In this document: positions 58,060 through 64,000 of the stretch, piece by piece
How the letters are laid out: each line of letters begins with the position of its first letter
How positions within the stretch are numbered: the stretch's first letter is position 1
Assembly (NCBI RefSeq): GCF_023721935.1
Contig: NC_064811.1
Location: forward strand, 143,569,530 to 143,633,529
Direction: 5' to 3'
From: Panthera uncia
Taxonomy: Eukaryota > Chordata > Mammalia > Carnivora > Felidae
Length of the DNA stretch: 64,000 bases
Program-made: the position numbers and the translations under genes
The notes under the pieces: generated by a model
Seen by the model: only the letters and a program-made list of their open reading frames with translations
Told to the model about the DNA's origin: nothing
Database searches by the model: none

Positions 58060-58760
58060 CTGCCTTTTTAATTTCAGATATTGTGTTTTTCAGTTTTATA
58101 ATTCCCATTTGGTCCCTTAAAAAGTTTCTATTTTTCTGTTGAAATCAACTATATTTTTCATCATTGTAAACATGTTTTCCTGGAACATTCTAAGGCCAAA
58201 GAAAGCATTAGTAGTTGGTTTATCATTGTTACAATAGTTGCTCTCAAATCCTTGTCTGCTAATTGAAATGTCTGGGTCATCTCAGAGTTAATTTCCTTCG
58301 TCTTTTTTCCTGAGATGAAGTCACATTTGTCTGGTCCTTAATAAACTGAATACTTTCAAATTTATCTTGGCATGTGACTGTTATGCTGTAAAGACTCTGA
58401 ATTCTGGTATAGTCCTCTGAAAGCGTTGAGGTTTTTTTGTTTCAGCAGGCAATTAAATTGGTTCACATCAGAGTATAATTTCTATCTCTTGGGCAGCAGT
58501 TAAAAACTCAGTTCAGCTCTTTTATCTTTAGCTGGGCTGCTCTGAGGTATTTTCTGTATGTGCATGCTGCGTGGTTCAAGGATCAGTCAGGGACTTGGGC
58601 AGAGAATACACAGACTTATACACAGAATTTGGGATGCCGTCTCTCAAGCTCTCTTTTCTGGGATTTTGCCCTTCACTTTTCAGTTCCTGTGGTTGCTCTG
58701 AACTCTGTCCTTTTGTTCTTTAGACCAGAGAGACTGCAGTTTTCTCCCTGGAGCTAGCTG
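58060..58760 (-). repeat. Old L1M 3' UTR fragment
   Basis: Antisense L1M 3' phrases: ttttataattcccatttggt, tccttgtctgctaattgaaa, tgtctgggtcatctcagagt, aaagactctgaattctggta. No coding part. Confidence 0.6.
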
Positions 58761-59064
58761 CCCCATGAGGTGTTCATTTTGGCCTGTTCTTGTGCTGGAA
58801 GTTGTAAAAATAGGAATCTCTTACTGCAAGTATAGATTCCCTCCAGATTCTGCAGGCTTTTGTTTACTCTGGAGACTCCAGGTTTTCTTTGTTTCCATTT
58901 CTCTTCTTTCCTTTCCTCTCCTTTCCTCTGACCTTCCTTCCTTCCTTCCCTTTTGCATTTTGTGCAGAACTTACATTTGTTGTCTTCAGGAGGTTTGGGT
59001 CCAATAGGATCATACTTATTTATATCCAAAATAGAAGCCTATGGCTGCAGCCTTTTTAAAAGGA

Positions 59065-59550
59065 TGGGAGGTAATATAGTTCAGTGAATATGGCTAAGGG
59101 ACTATTAGACTTTACCACTTACACTCTGTGTGTCCTTGGGCAAATTACTTAACCTCTTTATTTCTAAGTCACCTAGATTGTAAATTGCATTAAGATGTTA
59201 CCCATCTCATAGGATTCTTATCAGTGTTAGTTTTTTTTTTTTTTAATGTTTATTTATTCTTGAGGGGGGTGGAGAGAGAGAGAGAGAGAGAGGGAGGGAG
59301 AGAACATGAGCGGGGGAGGGGCAGAGAGAGGGAGACCAGAATCCAAAGCAGGCTCCAGGCTCTGAACTGTCAGCGCAGAGCCCATTGCGTGGCTGGAACT
59401 CATTGGACCATGAGATCATGACCTGAGCCCAAGTCGGACGCTTAACCAACTGAGCCACCCAGGTGCTCCTCATAGGATTATTATCAGTGTTAAATGCATA
59501 TAAATTGCTTTGCAGCATCTGACATATAAGTGCCTAATAATAATCAGCTG
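59065..59550 (-). repeat. MIR, antisense, split by a SINE
   Basis: ctgtgtgtccttgggcaaat, tacttaacctctttatttct, acccatctcataggattctt, then after the SINE tctgacatataagtgcctaa. The SINE duplicated about 23 bases of it. Confidence 0.75.
59230..59468 (-). mobile_element. CAN-SINE inside MIR
   Basis: Reverse copy. The MIR segment at 59207-59229 recurs at 59469-59491 with one change: an unusually long, clear target duplication. Confidence 0.95.
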
Positions 59551-59667
59551 TTTTCATTCTTATCAGCAATATTAAATTAGAAATATTAATGATAATAAGC
59601 AATATTAATGATAAAGGGACAACTCAGAATATTCTGAGAAATCCTACTTAGAAAGGATTGATCTCAG

Positions 59668-59877
59668 GGCACCTGGGTGGCTCAGTCAGTTGAGTGTCTG
59701 ACTCTTGATTTTGATTCAGGTCGTGATTCCAGGGCCATGGAATTGAGCCCTGTGTTGGGCTCCCCACTGAGCATGGAGCCTGCTTAAGATTCTCTCCCTC
59801 TCTTTTTCTCTCTCTCCTTCTCCCTCTGCTCCCTTCCCTGCTTGCTCTCTCTTTTTATAAAAGAAAAAGAAAAGAAA
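59668..59877 (+). mobile_element. CAN-SINE, older subfamily
   Basis: Forward copy starting gggcacctgggtggctcagt, with the gactcttgattttgattcag diagnostic, and an AAAG-rich tail instead of AAATAAA. Flanks aaaggattgatctcag and aaagatttatctcaag. Confidence 0.92.
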
Positions 59878-60207
59878 AAGATTTATCTCAAGGATTTCTC
59901 AGAAAACTGAGGGGACTAAATCCATTATATTAAAAAGAATTACTAAATGTTTACCATGTGCAAACTTGGGCTGAGTTTACTAAGACAAATAACACAAAGT
60001 TCCTATTACTGATGAGTAAGCATACGTATGTGTATATTCAGCGGGTACTGTAAGTCAACAAATGATAGAAAAATGTGAAAACTACAAAGTGAGCAAAGTA
60101 CATATATAAAGCATTTTATTATGGCTAATTTTAAAAGACACATTTTTCCCTTATTCAACATATTTACCACAGAATCTAACCATGATATGAGAGAGGTTTG
60201 TTTTAAA

Positions 60208-60421
60208 ATTTTTTAAATGTTTATTTTTGAGAGAGAAAGAGAGATTGATGGAGTGTGAGCAGGGGAGGGGCAGAGAGGAAAGGAGACACAGAATTGGAAG
60301 TAGGCTCCAGGCTCCAAGCTGTCAGCACAGAGCTCAATGCGGAGCTTGAACTCACAAACCGTGAGATCCGTGACCTGAGCCAAAGTCAGATGCTTAACTG
60401 ACTGAGCCACCCAGGCGCCCC
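60208..60421 (-). mobile_element. CAN-SINE
   Basis: Reverse copy with gagaggtttgtttta on both sides (60190 and 60424). Confidence 0.95.
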
Positions 60422-60689
60422 AAGAGAGGTTTGTTTTAGACAGTCAAGTTTATTGGTGGGCATTCTGGGCTTAAAATCTGTAGTAAAGAGGGGTGTATAA
60501 TATTATCTTGCCTACCCAACTATTAGAACTACTCATGGGCATAAACTCAAAAGAAATAGAAATTTTTGGTCTGTTGACTTTTTTTTTTTCAAAAAGAAGT
60601 ATGCAGGTGGCAGTTGAAACAAGATTCAAAATAAGAAGCAGGATATTATTCTTTTTGGCAAGTTGAAGCCCCCAGAGCAAGGGTTGATT

Positions 60690-61431
60690 TGAAAAATATT
60701 TGTTTGACATTTCCTATATCAGGTGCTTTAATAGGCACTGGGAAGGGCTGAGAAGAAAGGCACACAGTGCTGTGATAGTGTATAATGGTGCAATGATGTA
60801 GTCTCTGGGTTGAAGGGAGACAGTCTCCTGAGGAAGCAATGTTTCCATTGAGATCTAAAGGCCAAGGAGAAGTAGGCAAATGTAGAGTGGATAAAGGGAG
60901 AGAGTATTCCCAGTAGCAGAAACAGAACATGCAAAGATTTCCTAGATAACAAAACATGGTATATTCAAGGAAGTGAAAGGAGGCTAGAAATTGAAGAGTT
61001 GAATGGAAAGAGATGAAACTAAGTAGGCAGAGGTCAAATCATACTGGTTTTTGTAGGCTCTAGTCAAGGTTTCAGTTCTTACCCCAACAATAATTGAAAA
61101 CATGGAAGAGTTCAAATGGGAATATAGAGGTAAGGATAGACGTGTTGTCGGAAGGGAAGCACGTTAGGTTCATTTTGTCTTCAACATGCTGGATTAGAAG
61201 AGGCAAAATTGGATGAAGGGAGATCGATTAGGAGATTACTATATTAATCCAGATGAGAGTGGAGTATTTTGGCTGAGACCTGGTTATGATGGTGGAAACC
61301 AAGAGAAATGGACAAATTGGGAAACAAAATTGACAGTACTTGATGGATTGGAAATGGATTCAAGGGAGAAGAAATGACAAAAATTATTTCTGGGTTTCTG
61401 GTGGCAGAGCTGGGTGGACAGTGGTACTATT
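60690..61431 (-). repeat. L2 fragment, antisense
   Basis: aataggcactgggaagggct, cctgaggaagcaatgtttcc, gattactatattaatccaga, gacagtacttgatggattgg, gtttctggtggcagagctgg. It ends where the Tigger1 element begins. Confidence 0.7.
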
Positions 61432-62872
61432 TAGAGATATTGTGGGTTTGGTTCCAGACCACTGTAATAAAGTAAATACCACAACAGAGCAACTCAAATG
61501 AGTTTTTTGGTTTTCCAGTGCACATAAAAAGTTATACTTACAGTGTACTGTAGTTTACAAAGTGTGCAATGGCATTTTTGTATAATAATATATGTATATG
61601 TAAAGCAATGTACATCCCTTAATTAAATACTTTATTGCTAAAACATGCTAACCATCATCTGAGCTTTTGGCGAGTCATAATCTCTTTGCTGGTGGAGGGT
61701 TTTGCCCCGATGTTGATGGCTGTTGATTGATCAGCGTGGTGGTTGGTGAAGTTGGGGTGGCTGTGGCAATTTCTTAAAATAAGACAAAAACGAAGTTTTC
61801 TGCATTGATTGACTCTTTCTTTCATGAAGATTTCTCTTTAGCACATGATGCTTTTTACCCACGGCAGAATTTCTTTCAAAATTGGAGTCAATCCACTCAA
61901 ACCCTGCTGCTGTTTTATCAACTAAGCTTACATAATATTCTCAATCCTTTGTAGTCATTTCAACAATTATCACAGTTTCTTCACTAGGAGTGGATTCCCT
62001 CTTTCACCTTGCCCTTTTCTATTATGGAGATAGCTTCTTTCCTGCAACCTCATGGACCAACCTCTGCTGGCTTCCACCTTTTCTTCTGCAGCTTCCTCAC
62101 CTCTATCGGCCTTTACAGAATTGAAGAGAGTTAGGGCCTTGCTCTGGATCAGGCTTTGGCTTAAAGGAATATTATGGCTAATTTGATCTTATATCCAGAC
62201 CACTCAAATTTTCTCCACATCAGCAATAAGGTTGTTTTGATTTCTTACGTGTGTGTTCACTAGAGTAACACTTTTAATTTCCTTCCAGAACTTTTCCTTT
62301 GCATTCAAAACTCTGCTGTTTGGCACAAGAGGCCTAGATTTCAGCTTATCTCAGCTTTTGACATGCCTTCCTCACTGAGCTTAATCATTTCTAGCTTTTG
62401 ATCTAAAATGAGAGACATGTGACTCTTCCTTTCACTTGAACACTTAAAGGCCATTGCAGGGTTATTAATTGGTCTAATTTCAATATTGTTATGTCTCAGG
62501 GAATAGGGAGGTTTGACAGGGAAAGAGATGGATGTCAGCTGGTCAGTGGGTCAGTCAGAACATCTAACATTTATTGACTAAGTTTGCTGTCTTATATGGG
62601 TGCAGTTCGTAGCACCCCAAAACAATTACAATAGTAACATCAGAGATACCTGATCACAGATCACCATAACAACTATAATAATAATGAAAAAGTTTGAAAT
62701 ATGGTAAGAATTACCAAAATGTGACACAGAGACATGAAGTAAGCAAACGCTGTTGGAAAAATGATGCCAACAGACTTGTTTGATGCAGAGTTGCCAAAGA
62801 CCTTCAACTTGTAAAAAACGTATTATCTGTGAAGTGCAATAAAGTGAACTGCAGTATAATGAGGTACGTCTG
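61432..62872 (-). mobile_element. Tigger1 (pogo) DNA transposon fossil, internally deleted
   Basis: The left end matches the Tigger1 terminus (agatattgtgggtttggttc, cagaccactgtaataaagta) and the right end is its inverted partner (gtgcaataaagtgaactgca to gaggtacgtctg). Total length is about 1.44 kb against about 2.4 kb for the full element, with the middle of the transposase lost near 62000-62060. The remaining transposase reads on the minus strand: the N-terminal helix-turn-helix segment QKLEMIKLSEEGMSKAE is visible near 62340-62410, soon followed by a stop. Dead element. Confidence 0.9.
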
Positions 62873-64000
62873 CACCGAGGGATCATAGGAGGAGGTTAGA
62901 TTTGGGTGGTACTATTGTGAGTTTAGAAGGAATGACACTTCTATTATTTTTACACGTATCAGGATACCAGAGTACAGAATGGTGGACTTCGTAGCCACAA
63001 GTATTTTGAATGGGTTGGGGGAGAATGTAGAACAGGATTTACATTAGTTTTTAGTAGTTTGGGCAAGTAATAGAATAGTAGCAGAGAATGAGAAGAGAAG
63101 AGACAGTACCATATTTATTTGTAGAGATGAACTTCTCTTCCAAACTACCAGCTGACATTAGTGTTTGTGTGAAGCACTTGACCGAATGGAATGAAAGGGA
63201 AATGGAGCAGCGCAATCCCGGGTCAGGCTGAGAAATACTGACTTTGTTTCCCTTTTCCTTCTTCCCTGTCTTCAAACTCTCCTGCGTAGTGGCACCCTGA
63301 CAGTGATCTTAAAGCTGTTCTCAAAGCTGAAAATGACCAAAATCTTTTGGGATCTGCTCCAGATACTGTGAAGGGGCAGAGGACGAGGATTCCACAGAGT
63401 CTGTTTGAAGTCAGTGGAGGTAGAAAAGAAATCTGCTTCCTAAATGTAATCCCCTCAACTTTAGCTCCTTCAGTTTCTTTCCGTCAGGATCCCATCCATC
63501 CCCAGTGAAGTTTTTGTCTGTAGTTCCGTTACCAATTGAAAAATTTCATCTCGTTTATGACCTTTCCATAAAATCAGATCTTAACCTCTTTACATTCTAT
63601 CCAGCTTCTGGAAGTGATAGACTGACATCAATCCCGCTCACTTGTGCTGGCTCTTGTCAGTTAGTGGGTAATGTTTGTGAGTTCTGGCAACTTCCCATTA
63701 CTTGAACTCAGGACATCAGCAATGGATATTCTGGTTGGAGCCTTAGAGGATTTTCCTCCATCTGCACCACTATCTCAGCTACTGAGGGGCCAGCGTGACA
63801 CTTCTCGATGGTTGTATATCCGTTTTAATATCCCAGGATATTTATAAACCGAAAGGTTGGGGAGGGGACAAGTGTCACTAATGGATAGTGTCATAGAAAA
63901 AAAAATCCAGCTGTACTTGAGATTCTAAAGCAGTTTACTGGCCTGGCACACACATGAGTCCCTAACTGTTATGTAACTATTATGTAGTTATAACTACTAT
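62873..64000. other. Right edge, no recognised feature
   Basis: Unique sequence. The frames at 63051-63275 (minus) and 63505-63705 (plus) resemble no known protein. Confidence 0.45.

Overview
This window is nuclear DNA from a carnivore mammal, almost certainly a cat or close feliform relative. About 32 tRNA-Lys-derived CAN-SINE copies of the feliform type are scattered through it. Each has a tRNA-like head beginning ggcgcctgggtggctca, a CT-rich body and an (AAATAAA)n tail. Ancient MIR, L2, L1, MaLR-type LTR and Tigger elements shared by all placental mammals lie beneath them. There is no operon structure, CRISPR array or prokaryotic gene, and nearly all open reading frames are chance frames or repeat shadows.

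The one gene that can be reconstructed is AADAT on the minus strand (kynurenine/alpha-aminoadipate aminotransferase, KAT II). It has thirteen coding exons between 53003 (ATG) and 30292 (stop). All exons join in frame through GT-AG introns and give an intact 425-residue protein, the same length as the human enzyme. The catalytic PLP lysine falls at codon 263, and the other known cofactor and substrate residues (S117, Q118, Y142, N202, D230, Y233, S260, S262, R270, R399) are at the expected positions. The gene starts in a CpG island at about 52880-53580, and its 5' leader appears to begin at a splice acceptor just upstream of the ATG. AADAT is a mitochondrial enzyme that transaminates kynurenine to kynurenic acid and 2-aminoadipate to 2-oxoadipate.

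Layout: 1-730 is a second CpG island, probably the promoter and first exon of the downstream neighbour (MFAP3L in the conserved 4q33 order), with the gene body to the left of the window. 730-30290 is intergenic and rich in repeats, with L2, MaLR LTRs, an L1 3' end, an ERV-like LTR, a Tigger-type element and tandem or inverted SINE clusters. 30292-53003 is the AADAT gene; its introns hold a second, older L1, L2 and MIR copies, a hAT element and ten SINEs. 53600-64000 is the upstream flank with two MaLR LTRs, an L1M 3' piece, L2 and MIR copies and an internally deleted Tigger1 fossil at 61432-62872.

I found no convincing new biological system. The observations most worth checking are the substrate-loop substitutions in AADAT, a four-SINE cluster in intron 5 with a nearby direct repeat of about 75 bp, a triple tandem SINE at 14.7-15.4 kb, a near-perfect CTCF motif at 16719, and the orphan promoter at the left edge.
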